The translations under genes were made by a program, and so were the position numbers. The notes beneath the pieces are model-generated. The model had not been told where the DNA came from, made no database searches, and saw nothing but the letters and a program-made list of their open reading frames with translations. DNA of 23,770 nucleotides from UMGS1307 sp964523005 (GTDB lineage Bacteria; Bacillota; Clostridia; Oscillospirales; CAG-382). Positions 15,901 to 22,738 of the stretch are shown one piece after another. Where the stretch lies: assembly GCA_964523005.1 (NCBI GenBank), contig CAZFZL010000012.1, forward strand, positions 1 through 23,770. Reading direction: 5' to 3'. How positions within the stretch are numbered: the first letter of the stretch is position 1; each line of letters starts with the position of its first letter.

Positions 15901-17247
15901 CTGCTCACGCTCCTGCGACGAAAGAAACTGTATCTTTTTGAGCGGGACGGAGGGAAGCGAGAGCGTTTCCTCAAGTATCCTGCATATGTGTGAGTGCATG
16001 ACGGCGATATCGCTGCCGGTATAGACCTGGGTCAGGTAATCATAATCGACAGAAAAATGGCTCTCGTCTTCAAAATTACTCAGATGAATGATGAGCTTTT
16101 CCGTCTGATAACCGCTGTATACCCATTTCCCGGTGAATATGACAGATGCTCCGCGGTCACGGAAGATCTTGCTGTCCTGGAATGAGAGCGCAATGTCGAA
16201 AAGCCCCGTGGTTCCGGGGTTGATAGTGCGAGCGTCACGGAGTATTTCGGAAAACGGGTATTTCTGATGACGCAGAAGATCATACCAGCTTTCTGTAAGC
16301 GATACATTGAATTCTTCAAGTGTGCTGTTCGGGTCTGCGTTTATAAAGAACGGGAGGGTGCTGACAAACATACCGCCTGTCTGCTTGTCCTTGAAGGTCG
16401 TACGGTTGATAACGGGTACGCCAAGCACTGTTTGCCCGGACGACCGCATACGGCTCAGATAGACAAAAAGCGCCATGGCAAATACTGAAAACGGTGTGGC
16501 GTTGTTCGATCTGCAGAAGCGTGTTATGAGATGATTGACCGTCTCGCTGAAAACAAAGCTTGAACGCTTTCCTACCGGGCTTATGAGCATACCGCTGCGC
16601 TTCGTGTTAGCTTCGCCGCGCAAAGCATTATCGGTAAGCACACTGTGCCAGAAGCTGCCGTCTTCGGCAAAGTCTTCTGAATCTCTGTATTTTTCTTCCG
16701 CCTCAACGTGGTCGGAGTACGCCGGCGCTTCTTTGATTACAAGCGTCTTTCCCGAAAGGAGCGAAAGGTATATGTCGGCTATTCGATTGGCAAGCTGAAC
16801 GAGCGTCCAGCCGTCGGAAATGATGTGGTGCAGCTTAATGAGTATTCCGCCGCTGTATTCGTCGGATTTAAACACAGCAAAGTGGTATAGCGGCGCGTTG
16901 ATAACATTCATCGGAACGTGGGCTGCAGCGCTCACCCAACGGTCGATCCCTTCGCTGCCGGTGACGGAAAAATCATAATATGTGAACTGCTCCGGTTCGT
17001 ACGGCGCGATATACTGCATGATTTGTCCGTTTTCGCTGACTATTCGTGTGCGCAGTGTGGAATCGGATTCGATGAGCATATTGAGAGCGCGCGAAATATG
17101 CGCTGCCTCAAATCTGCCTTTTATTTTTATAGTTGAGCAGATGTTGTTGATGGGGGTGCCTTTGTATGACGTTTCAAGCTCGTATATGTTGCGCTGGCTC
17201 TCTGAAAGAGGATAGAGCATATCGGTTTGTCGTCTGTCCATCATCAT
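9982..17247 (-). CDS. Two-module NRPS, C-A-T-C-A-T-reductase
   Basis: A 2421-residue nonribosomal peptide synthetase. C1 covers about 1-440 with HHIISDG at 140-146. A1 is about 465-945 (YTSGSTGVPKG 610-620, Lys935) and T1 about 950-1025 (CGGDSL, Ser987). C2 is about 1038-1465 (HHIINDG 1165-1171). A2 is about 1475-1970 (FTSGSTGVPKG 1631-1641, Lys1963), T2 about 1990-2060 (GGTSL, Ser2024). The thioester reductase domain runs from about 2077 to the end, with NAD(P)H-binding GATGYLG 2082-2088 and catalytic T2199, Y2233 and K2237. No epimerase or thioesterase is present. A leading C domain plus the operon's acyl ligase and ACP suggests lipoinitiation; the reductase suggests release as an aldehyde or alcohol. 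The predicted product is therefore an N-acyl dipeptide aldehyde. Specificity residues read D-V-L-I-I-C-Q-V-G-K for A1 and D-S-V-S-I-S-M-A-F-K for A2; neither gives me a confident amino acid. ATGs at 17247, 17244 and 17241 are all possible starts, and GCGGG is best spaced for the last. Confidence 0.95.
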   Translation of the reverse strand: MMMDRRQTDMLYPLSESQRNIYELETSYKGTPINNICSTIKIKGRFEAAHISRALNMLIESDSTLRTRIVSENGQIMQYIAPYEPEQFTYYDFSVTGSEGIDRWVSAAAHVPMNVINAPLYHFAVFKSDEYSGGILIKLHHIISDGWTLVQLANRIADIYLSLLSGKTLVIKEAPAYSDHVEAEEKYRDSEDFAEDGSFWHSVLTDNALRGEANTKRSGMLISPVGKRSSFVFSETVNHLITRFCRSNNATPFSVFAMALFVYLSRMRSSGQTVLGVPVINRTTFKDKQTGGMFVSTLPFFINADPNSTLEEFNVSLTESWYDLLRHQKYPFSEILRDARTINPGTTGLFDIALSFQDSKIFRDRGASVIFTGKWVYSGYQTEKLIIHLSNFEDESHFSVDYDYLTQVYTGSDIAVMHSHICRILEETLSLPSVPLKKIQFLSSQEREQILYKFNSTSSEPPYSTVPEGFMRAVSSNPNKVALIYRGFRMTYTQLLEKVYSYAHAFSLAAPENNSVIAVCLPRGFELVVSMLASSFSRNAWLIIDPELPPERKKRIIADSDAALVLTSQKYSGFYIQAGANVLCFEDIEVIPSAHQTQTPSPNDLAYIVYTSGSTGVPKGVEIEHRSITNFAYAMADHYGHGGVLSLCSIGFDVFVLESIVSLLNAKTVVLADAANDPAELASLIRGFSAGFMAITPSRLQSYMLNIEFLRALSGVECIICGGEPLSGELIQQLRQVTCARIYNQYGPSETTVGVSCKLVSNTSIITAGAPMKNCKLYVLDEYLNALPIGAYGKLFISGMCVGRGYRNNPNATEQAFIPNPFELNETMYDSGDTACWTKDGEIIIGERIGSQVKLRGLRIELQEITSVLLTFPGIEQAAVKIIKNTSDYIAAYYTAKDEISQDDCAVFLSQQLPSYMIPSAWMRLEDMPLTANGKIDYKALPFPSQESGDRQPETDTERAVLDIFRHVLNNDTIGVDSDFYRCGGDSLNALIALNEIENRLGKTLKIPELFVLKTAARLAARLDGKSVSRDGALTISHAMRSEYPLTSIQQTMYFSTLLAKDMTLYNMPGAFRLGKGVDTARLTQALKTLTRQEDTLRTYFIPGTDSPVAKIADSAELHVDSIDAPDLAAALGKFVKPFDLSVPPLMRASFWNDGENNYLFVDIHHIINDGLGTQILLRKLNSIYGGKTEKPLRTYKDYACEITSRGKAAVDADMDYWKENLSGAETVCVLPSDRERTQLHKYEGSGFDTSLPAPLCAAIDAFCLENGTTPYSFFAGAFGILLSKLTGCASPVTGSPVSCREKADEYDMLGAFINTLPLRLDVKNELKPNEYIKHIAKTINDMIAHKDVSTGDIISAVGAQHVAGAGTLFNTLITFRPLSAEGFSLGGEKLEYIPAALNAAKLDLTLEVYGEKGNYSFRTEYATALFNETTIKFWSECYVHALSSLLMCETLSFFNSCFMPAEYTYRLFTKPDRQTAPFTDMLCDELADAVSYSFPELPAIIFRDKKISYTVFRKRAQAAANRIISLGVHKGSTVALAYARTDELICTLFGVLKAGCAYMMLTPSLPEARIDEMMKAASCSTILCDEKTLRALPGCEKYRTEILLTEADSAMQNAAHEIHRSSTDIAQVLFTSGSTGVPKGVMISHRAIASLTARLCEMYEKAGVHSVLFSSSVHFDSFTVEVLIPLACGRTVIIADEEQMMQPWMLSLLIDGADAPLMFSTPSRMQVFLNDKKFTRSLENVKMIMSGGEAVSASLAERMLSSCRGDIYNMYGPAETTAFVCAKLMKDAVKPTIGTPLPNVRIYILDKDHRRVMPTVPGEIYIAGVSLAEGYIGQPELTSASFMPDPFVPGERMYKTGDLARLLMNGELEFLGRADSQVKLNGQRIETGEITGIVLSNGFARDAAAAVVKAQSGGSLVLFIVPGDTPTDEETIKAAIGSGLPPYMIPSRIVTVDTIPYTVTGKADLRALTQSLEPSGHRETDEAPAAADNSSDVLTVLTDIWKTALGVDTPDADKSFFDQGGTSLAAMDTVIKYYAHGWSISLTEFYEHPTINGQSALIAASVQTAPVAQDEQDNASVLVTGATGYLGAHIVNELIAHGEKKIICLVRGGEERLWQTLEFYFGSEWTNANRQNVSILTGDITKPICVPDGTVLKRIIHAAADVRHYMPDAQAELVNVNGTANIITLAKQKHCTLSYVSTLSVSGDRLLSGGTESAVFDEDCTDIGQNKDENVYVRSKFHAEELVRKASSEGLDAKIFRVGRLVGRSTDGKFQHDPGSNSFCKTVRGMLALGGIPKPVASMEIDLTAVDLCARAIVILADSERQTFHIYNPNTVTSAEAIRALRPDIPTVSDSEFRFTLFEALSKACSPDLALLTDAYNRIEKNGAQIVTKCEKTIEELEKAGFVWSKPDCALLLQGFAADK

Positions 17248-17308
17248 CCCGCTTTCGTCATATGGTTAGTTATTTGTCCACAATTACATCGCATAATTAA
17301 ACACAATA

Positions 17309-17337
17309 ATTATACACTATAAAAACGCTTTTTTCAA
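17309..17337 (-). promoter_or_regulatory. SigA-type promoter of the NRPS operon
   Basis: On the minus strand, TTGAAA (17332-17337) and a perfect TATAAT (17309-17314) are separated by 17 bases. The transcript would start near 17302, giving a leader of about 55 bases before the NRPS start. It lies between the PHP gene stop and the NRPS gene, so the five-gene operon can be expressed on its own. Confidence 0.85.
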
Positions 17338-17370
17338 CATATTTTTCAATAAGTTGTGACTTTTTTTCAC

Positions 17371-17388
17371 TTAGGTACAATATCAGGT
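17371..17388 (-). promoter_or_regulatory. Possible operator: direct repeats upstream of the NRPS promoter
   Basis: On the minus strand ACCTGA (17383-17388) and ACCTAA (17371-17376) repeat with a 12-base period, 33 bases upstream of the -35 hexamer. Paired half-sites at such spacing can bind activators. The repeat is short and could be chance, and the operon's own regulator lacks a DNA-binding domain. Confidence 0.2.
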
Positions 17389-17405
17389 GGTTTTTTTCTT
17401 TGGTG

Positions 17406-18104
17406 TTAATTACCCGGCCGCTTTTGCATTTCCTGCGTGTTTTGTATCAGCTCAAATTCGCCGTTTCTGAGAACTTCGTACAGCTGACGCTGGGTAGTGA
17501 TACGATTCTCGGTGACGATGCCGGCGTCTATGCCGGAAAACGGATCATGAAAATCTGAGCCGCTCGAAACACGCAGTCCGAATTTCTCAGCCCACGCCTT
17601 TGCAATCTCGTTTCTCGAATCGTGATTGCGATGGCCGTTGAATATCTCGACGCCGTCAAGATACGACGGATTCACGACGGTCATTCCGTTCCTGAACGGA
17701 TGAGCCTGATATACCATTATCCCGTTGTCGCGGCAAACGGCTGACAGCCTTTTTATACCGTACTCAAAAATGCCGGGGTTTTTGAAAAGAAATTCCTTTG
17801 TCACGCCGAAAAGCAGATAATCGTTGAAATAGTCGGTCATGCGTACCTCCGCGCCGAGTATGATATCCAGCTTTCCTGCGGCTGCGTCACACAGCTTCTC
17901 GTATCCGCTTATGTATTCGCGTACCTTTTCCTCCCATGTTGTACCGTTGAAGAACGAAAAAGTATACGGTTCAAAATGATTCGTAAGAACAACGCCGGTG
18001 TAGCCTGCCGCCGTATAAAGCTCGGTAAGCTGCTCGACACTTACCGATGCGCATTTGCTTATGTCCTTCGTGTGAGCGTGAAGCTCAAGCTTGTACTTTG
18101 CCAT
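17406..18104 (-). CDS. PHP-domain metal-dependent phosphoesterase family protein
   Basis: A 232-residue protein with the PHP-fold metal-ligand pattern: HAHT (H9, H11), TNHFE (H43), GAEV (E86), QAHPFR (H135) and GSDFH (D184, H186). This is the polymerase/histidinol-phosphatase family fold; small stand-alone members hydrolyse phosphate esters or nucleotides. The substrate cannot be told. A promoter with a 17-base spacer lies just upstream (18142-18170). Its stop is 158 bp before the NRPS start and I found no convincing terminator between, so some read-through into the NRPS operon is possible. It may or may not belong functionally to that operon. Confidence 0.88.
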   Translation of the reverse strand: MAKYKLELHAHTKDISKCASVSVEQLTELYTAAGYTGVVLTNHFEPYTFSFFNGTTWEEKVREYISGYEKLCDAAAGKLDIILGAEVRMTDYFNDYLLFGVTKEFLFKNPGIFEYGIKRLSAVCRDNGIMVYQAHPFRNGMTVVNPSYLDGVEIFNGHRNHDSRNEIAKAWAEKFGLRVSSGSDFHDPFSGIDAGIVTENRITTQRQLYEVLRNGEFELIQNTQEMQKRPGN

Positions 18105-18141
18105 TGATAATGCCTGCCTTTCTAAATGACCTCTGCGAAAA

Positions 18142-18170
18142 AGTATATATCAAAATACAGCAAAATGCAA
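18142..18170 (-). promoter_or_regulatory. Promoter of the PHP gene
   Basis: On the minus strand TTGCAT (18165-18170) and TATACT (18142-18147) are spaced by 17 bases, about 40 bases upstream of the PHP start codon at 18104. Confidence 0.75.
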
Positions 18171-18180
18171 GCTTTTATTC

Positions 18181-18209
18181 TTGATTGCAGCGGTATGGTA
18201 TGCTATAAT
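18181..18209 (+). promoter_or_regulatory. Promoter of the TldD-TldE-ComF operon
   Basis: TTGATT (18181-18186) and a perfect TATAAT (18204-18209) are separated by 17 bases. Transcription would begin near 18216, leaving a leader of about 145 bases before the ATG at 18361. The leader has a direct repeat GTTCATG with a 12-base period near its end and a GCAGCTGC palindrome; I see no known riboswitch in it. Confidence 0.8.
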
Positions 18210-18360
18210 GCTTTTGTAAAGAAAGACCTCGCGGTTTCATTCATTTGCTGACACGCAGCTGCAATATCGTCGGGGAAAAATGACTTAAAAGCAAGCATCT
18301 ATTTTATTGAATAATCAATGCATTGTTCATGAAGCTGTTCATGGAGAAAGGATACTCAAT

Positions 18361-19740
18361 ATGGTAAGCAGGGAGATAATCGAACAGGCGCTGGAAAAAA
18401 CGATGTCGGGCGGCGCCGATTTTGCGGAGATCTATATTGAACGGACGAAGACGAATTTTATCAATATGCTCGGCGTCAGGGTGGAAAAAATTGGTGACAA
18501 CGAGCTGTGCGGCATCGGGATACGCGCGTATAAGGGGCTGAGAAGCGTTTACGCGTCCACGTGCGATGTTTCACGCGCAGGCGTGATGAAATGCGCCTCA
18601 CAGGTCGCCGGCTGCGTAAACGAGCGCACGGACGCACCGCTCATCAGGCTCACCGAGCGGATATTCCCGGATGTTCATGCGATAAAGATCGTTCCTTCTG
18701 GAGCGGACAAACGAATCAAAACAGAGATACTGCGTACCGCCGCGAACGCGGCAAAGCAGTACAGTGACGTCATCTCACAGGTCAGCTCAACGCTCGTTGA
18801 TGTTGATCACACTGTGTGGATAGCCAACAGCGACGGACTTTGGTGCTCTGACAGGCAGGTGCGTACACGCCTTGCCGTGGTGTCTGTTGCATCGCGCAAG
18901 GGTGAAAACCAGAGCGGTATGTGCGGCCCCGGTGCGCGGATGGGGCTTGAGCTGTTCGACACGACCGATCCGGCGGCTGTTGGCATCGAGGCTTCACGGC
19001 AGGCGGTCGTAAACCTGAATGCCGATTACTGTAGGGCGGGAAAAATGACCGTTGCGATAGAAAACGGCTTCGGCGGCGTTATTTTTCACGAATCGTGCGG
19101 CCATTCACTCGAAGCGACGAGCGTCGCGAACGGAGCGTCGCAGTTTTGTAATAAGCTCGGTGAAAAGATTGCAGGAGACAAGGTAACGGCTGTCGACGAC
19201 GGTACGATACCGAATGCGTGGGGCTCGGTAAATATTGACGACGAAGGACATCCCTCACAGCGCAACGTGCTTATAGAAAACGGCGTACTCAAATCATATC
19301 TTGTCGACCGCTTCAACGCGCGCAGGATGGGTACCGTACCGACAGGCAGTGCGCGGCGGCAGAGCTATGAATACGAGCCAACCTCGCGCATGACGAACAC
19401 TTATATTGCTGCCGGCCCTGATAAAAACGAAGACATCATCGCATCGATCGATTTCGGGTTGTATGCCAAGAGCATGGGCGGCGGTTCGGTAGATCCCGCC
19501 ACGGGCGCGTTCAATTTTGCGGTGAACGAAGGATATATGATACGCGGCGGCAAAATATGCGAGGCGGTACGCGGCGCATCACTCGTGGGTACGGGCAGTG
19601 AGATACTTCGCAAGATCGATATGGTCGGCGACGATATGCAGTTCGGTCAGGGGATGTGCGGCTCGTCGAGCGGCAGCGTTCCGGTGTGTGTTGGTCAGCC
19701 GCTGATACGCGTTTCGGAACTGACAGTCGGCGGAAGATAA
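18361..19740 (+). CDS. tldD: TldD-family metalloprotease subunit
   Basis: A 459-residue TldD homologue, close to the usual family length. The zinc-binding HExxxH motif is HESCGH (residues 243-248), set in the typical context FHESCGHSLEATSVANG. TldD with TldE forms a heterodimeric protease that degrades unfolded or modified short peptides; the E. coli pair completes microcin B17 maturation and clears CcdA. The start at 18361 is chosen because AAAGGA stands 8 bases before that ATG and the protein then begins MVSREIIEQAL as in homologues; an upstream in-frame TTG (18307) has no such site. The partner subunit gene starts 11 bp after this stop. Confidence 0.92.
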   Translation: MVSREIIEQALEKTMSGGADFAEIYIERTKTNFINMLGVRVEKIGDNELCGIGIRAYKGLRSVYASTCDVSRAGVMKCASQVAGCVNERTDAPLIRLTERIFPDVHAIKIVPSGADKRIKTEILRTAANAAKQYSDVISQVSSTLVDVDHTVWIANSDGLWCSDRQVRTRLAVVSVASRKGENQSGMCGPGARMGLELFDTTDPAAVGIEASRQAVVNLNADYCRAGKMTVAIENGFGGVIFHESCGHSLEATSVANGASQFCNKLGEKIAGDKVTAVDDGTIPNAWGSVNIDDEGHPSQRNVLIENGVLKSYLVDRFNARRMGTVPTGSARRQSYEYEPTSRMTNTYIAAGPDKNEDIIASIDFGLYAKSMGGGSVDPATGAFNFAVNEGYMIRGGKICEAVRGASLVGTGSEILRKIDMVGDDMQFGQGMCGSSSGSVPVCVGQPLIRVSELTVGGR

Positions 19741-19751
19741 GGAGAAACGGT

Positions 19752-21098
19752 ATGGATTTTGAAAAAATAAAAAAATCAGTTGCAGCTGCCGCTAAAAGGG
19801 CAGGCGTAACGGAGTATGAGCTGTATTTTCAGCAATCGGAGAGCGTTGATGCTTCGGCGTTCAGAAATGAGCTGCAGCGTTTTTCATCAAGCGTGGGCTG
19901 CGGCGTGTGCCTGAAGTGTATGGCGGGCGGCAGGATGGGTTATGCGTCAACAGAGATTTTCGAGCCCGGCACTGCCGACGAGCTTGTCAGGCGCGCGAAG
20001 GAAAACGCCCTTCTTATAGAGAAGGATGAAAAAGCATTTATTTACGAAGGCAAGGGCAATTATGTTCCGGTCGCGGACAACACATGTGCTTTGCCCGGCT
20101 CGGAGGCGGTAACGGCGGCGGCGCTGAAATGCCAGAGCAGCGCGTACGCCGCGAACCCGCTTGTGTCCGACGGGACGCAGTGCGGTGCATTCGCCGCGAA
20201 AAATACCGTTCGTATATATAATTCATACGGGCTTGACCTATCGTGTGTGACGGGATATGAGGCAATATACGCCGAAGTGCTCGAAACGCTCGGCGACGAG
20301 ACAAACACCGCGTTTGAAATCGGACTCGGCGCGCTTGACAGCATCGACACTTCACGAGTTGCGTCGATCGCTGCTTCACGCGCTGCGGCACGCTTCGGAA
20401 GCGGTAAGGTCAAGTCGGGGGAATACGATGTTATATTCGACGCAAGGCGCGCAAGAGACATCCTTGAGACGTTTTGCAGTGTGTTTTTTGCAAAAACAGT
20501 ACAGACGGGAATGTCACTCCTCAAAGGTAAAAAAGGTGAAATAATAGCTTCAGAGTGCGTCACGCTCATTGACGATCCGTTCAGCTCGTCCAGCCCTGTC
20601 AACGCTTCGTTCGATGCGGAAGGTGTTCCGACATATAAAAAGAACATCATAGAAGACGGCGTCCTGAAAACGTTTCTCTACAACCTTTCGACGGCTGATA
20701 CCGACAACACTCAAAGCACGGGGAACGCGTCGAAGGCAAGCTATGCTGCGAATGTTTCTACCAGCCCGTACTGCTTCTATATCGCTTCCGGCGAATACAC
20801 GCGCGAAGTGCTTTTCAAAAAAGCTGGAAATGGCATTTACATCACTGAGATGAAGGGCTTTCACGCCGGCGCTGATGCGGTGACGGGTGATTTTTCAATA
20901 GAAAGCGCCGGGTTCCTTATAGAAAACGGCAAGCAGGGCGCTCCGGTAAAGGAGTTCACGGTCGCCGGAAACTTTTTTGAGATGCTCAAAACCATAACGG
21001 CAATATCCGATACGCTTGAATATTCTGCGCCGTCAGGCAGCACGCAGTTCGGTGCGCCGGATATTCTCGTTCCGGGAATGAGCATAGGCGGCGAATGA
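19752..21098 (+). CDS. pmbA: TldE/PmbA-family protease partner subunit
   Basis: A 448-residue TldE (PmbA) homologue. As in that subunit type, the HExxxH motif of TldD is absent. The family-like C-terminal half is clear (NLSTADTDNTQSTGNA, AGADAVTGDFSIESAGFLIENG, VAGNFFEM). It is expected to pair with TldD to form the active protease. The ATG at 19752 follows GGAGAAACGG directly after the TldD stop; longer in-frame starts would run back into tldD. Its stop overlaps the ComF-family start by 4 bp (ATGA), so the three genes are translationally linked. Confidence 0.92.
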   Translation: MDFEKIKKSVAAAAKRAGVTEYELYFQQSESVDASAFRNELQRFSSSVGCGVCLKCMAGGRMGYASTEIFEPGTADELVRRAKENALLIEKDEKAFIYEGKGNYVPVADNTCALPGSEAVTAAALKCQSSAYAANPLVSDGTQCGAFAAKNTVRIYNSYGLDLSCVTGYEAIYAEVLETLGDETNTAFEIGLGALDSIDTSRVASIAASRAAARFGSGKVKSGEYDVIFDARRARDILETFCSVFFAKTVQTGMSLLKGKKGEIIASECVTLIDDPFSSSSPVNASFDAEGVPTYKKNIIEDGVLKTFLYNLSTADTDNTQSTGNASKASYAANVSTSPYCFYIASGEYTREVLFKKAGNGIYITEMKGFHAGADAVTGDFSIESAGFLIENGKQGAPVKEFTVAGNFFEMLKTITAISDTLEYSAPSGSTQFGAPDILVPGMSIGGE

Positions 21099-21817
21099 AA
21101 CGCGAAGCAGTCGCAGGATTGCTTTTTCCGCAAAAATGCGTGTCATGCGGCATCATAACGGGCACGAACGCGCCTGTCTGCCCGGAGTGTATGAGAAAGA
21201 TCGCATACGCGTCAGGCAGCTGCCGAAGCTGCGGCGAGGCGTGCAGCTTTTGTACCTGTTATGAGATTACTGATGTGAAATATCGTTTCATACCGTTTTT
21301 TTACAAGGGCGGCGCCGTGAACAGAGCCATACTCAGCATGAAAAAAAGCGATATCGCCGCTTGGTATGCGTTTTTCGGTGAAGTGATCGCGCGGTATATC
21401 AAGATAGTCGTGAACAGTGAAGAGAACGGGTTTCCGTTCGAAGTGATAACCTTCGTACCGCGTTCGGAGCGGACAAAACGTGAAACAGGACTCGATCAGG
21501 CGCAGCTTCTTGCTCAGGCTACAGCAAAGGCGCTTGGCGTCAAAAGTGCGACACTCTTATTGCGTATGCACTCTGCTTTACCGCAAAAGGAGTTGCGATA
21601 CACCGGAAGGCTTGAAAACGTTAAAAACTTATTTGCGCCTATGCCGCAGGCAGCTCAGTACAAAAGCGTGTTGCTTGTGGATGATCTCATAACGAGCGGT
21701 ATGACGGTTTCCGCGTGTGCTGCGGCGCTGAAGACAGCGGGTATAAAAACTGTTTCGGCGGCGGCGATAGCGAAAACGGAATACCGTCCGGATAAAAAAG
21801 TAAAGACGACAGAATAA
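21095..21817 (+). CDS. ComF-family phosphoribosyltransferase-like protein
   Basis: A 240-residue ComF-type protein. The N-terminus has a zinc-ribbon cysteine set (C15, C18, C29, C32) and a second cluster C43, C46, C50, C53, C55. The C-terminal half is a phosphoribosyltransferase fold with the PRPP-binding motif VLLVDDLITSG (about 192-202) and the family segment FVPRSERTKRETGLDQAQLLA. ComF proteins work in DNA uptake and processing during competence in several bacteria, though many clostridia carry the gene without known competence. It is coupled to pmbA by a 4-bp overlap; nothing ties its function to the protease. Confidence 0.92.
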   Translation: MKREAVAGLLFPQKCVSCGIITGTNAPVCPECMRKIAYASGSCRSCGEACSFCTCYEITDVKYRFIPFFYKGGAVNRAILSMKKSDIAAWYAFFGEVIARYIKIVVNSEENGFPFEVITFVPRSERTKRETGLDQAQLLAQATAKALGVKSATLLLRMHSALPQKELRYTGRLENVKNLFAPMPQAAQYKSVLLVDDLITSGMTVSACAAALKTAGIKTVSAAAIAKTEYRPDKKVKTTE

Positions 21818-21831
21818 TAGATGAAAACGAA

Positions 21832-21863
21832 AAGCCCGGCGTATACATATACACGCCGGGCTT
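21832..21863 (-). terminator. Terminator hairpin between convergent genes
   Basis: The arms 21832-21842 (AAGCCCGGCGT) and 21853-21863 pair perfectly over 11 bases with a 10-base loop. On the minus strand the stem is followed by TTTTCGTTTTC, a normal terminator tail for the surface-protein gene ending at 21884. On the plus strand no T-run follows, so it may end the ComF transcript less efficiently. Confidence 0.8.
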
Positions 21864-21883
21864 CACTCAATTATGCGGATTGT

Positions 21884-22561
21884 TTATCTGCGGACTTTGA
21901 TGACTGTTGTAACGCCTGCTGCAGCTATAACTGCGACGATCATGAATATCACGAAGTTGTCACCGGTTTCAGGGGTACCGGGGGCGGATTCCTCGGGAGT
22001 GGATTCAGCCGGTGCGGATTCTTCGGGCGGTTCGACCGTTCCGTCGTCATGATAGAACGAGGCGGAAGCACCGGTGAGGTTGTCGCCGGGAGCATAAGTG
22101 GAGAGGTCTTCAAGGTCAACGCCTACGAGGACAACATAGTCGCCTACAACGATGGACTTAGACGTTTCAATCTCTGCGCTCGTGCCCTGGAAGGCTATTA
22201 TGAAGCCGCCTTCGGGAACTTCACGTTCTGCCTGCGCGTTTCCTGCGCCGAGGGCAAGAGTATTGTTCGCCTGAGTAACGCGCCACTTGCCGCTACCGTC
22301 TTTTTCTACGACGAACGTATAGAAGTAGTTATAGTCTTTTTCCGTGCCGAAGAGATATCCGAGTATTTTCGAAATCGTGGTCAGCTTGGTACCTGTTCCG
22401 TCGTCTGTGCGGACGAGGATGGTGTTTTGCTGCTGAGCGTAAATCGAACCGCTGTTAAGTGCGGTTGTCAGGAACGCTTCGCTCTCTGCCTTTGCGCTGC
22501 AGGGAAGAGCGATGGCAACAATGAGAAGCACTGCCATGAATACTGATAATAGCTTTTTCAT
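21884..22561 (-). CDS. Secreted protein with TPETGD cell-surface sorting-like signal
   Basis: A 225-residue exported protein. A signal peptide spans about residues 1-25 (MKKLLSVFMAVLLIVAIALP, with SAKA before the likely cut). The mature part (26-170) is one beta-rich unit, unrecognised, containing VPEGGFIIAFQG and VVGDYVVLVGVDLED. A Pro/Glu/Ser linker (175-195) leads to TPETGD (196-201), a hydrophobic segment (203-219) and a basic tail (IKVRR). This is the layout of sortase substrates with a variant LPXTG motif, as common in Ruminococcaceae. No sortase is in the window. It has its own promoter (22599-22626) and an AGAGG ribosome binding site before the ATG. Function: a wall-attached surface protein, otherwise unknown. 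Confidence 0.8.
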   Translation of the reverse strand: MKKLLSVFMAVLLIVAIALPCSAKAESEAFLTTALNSGSIYAQQQNTILVRTDDGTGTKLTTISKILGYLFGTEKDYNYFYTFVVEKDGSGKWRVTQANNTLALGAGNAQAEREVPEGGFIIAFQGTSAEIETSKSIVVGDYVVLVGVDLEDLSTYAPGDNLTGASASFYHDDGTVEPPEESAPAESTPEESAPGTPETGDNFVIFMIVAVIAAAGVTTVIKVRR

Positions 22562-22598
22562 TTTGTTTTCCTCTTTTTAAATTTGTTATGTATATATT

Positions 22599-22626
22599 AT
22601 TATACACCGATTTTACAATATGTCAA
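22599..22626 (-). promoter_or_regulatory. Consensus SigA promoter of the surface-protein gene
   Basis: On the minus strand a perfect TTGACA (22621-22626) and a perfect TATAAT (22599-22604) are separated by 16 bases, about 38 bases before the ATG at 22561. Both hexamers are exact, which suggests strong, constitutive expression. The rest of 22562-22738 holds only this promoter and the hairpin at 22681. Confidence 0.85.
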
Positions 22627-22680
22627 GAAGGTTTTGATATGTTTTTGACAAATTCATATTGCTTAGAAATAGTGAAAACG

Positions 22681-22704
22681 GCTCCGTAATGACGGAGCGG
22701 TTTT
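22681..22704 (-). terminator. Terminator hairpin after the large surface-protein gene
   Basis: GCTCCGT (22681-22687) pairs with ACGGAGC (22692-22698) around a 4-base loop; flanking A and T runs extend the symmetry. On the minus strand CGTTTTC follows. It lies about 40 bases after the stop at 22739 and separates the two surface-protein genes into different transcripts. Confidence 0.7.
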
Positions 22705-22738
22705 CTTCAACCTGGGTGTTACATTATGAAAGGATTTT

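Noticed and set aside
18307..18360. Longer TldD starting at TTG 18307
   Set aside because: No ribosome binding site, and the ATG at 18361 has AAAGGA at 8 bases and matches the usual TldD N-terminus.
19656..19751. Longer PmbA frame starting inside tldD
   Set aside because: The added residues are the other frame of the tldD end; GGAGAAACGG precedes the ATG at 19752.
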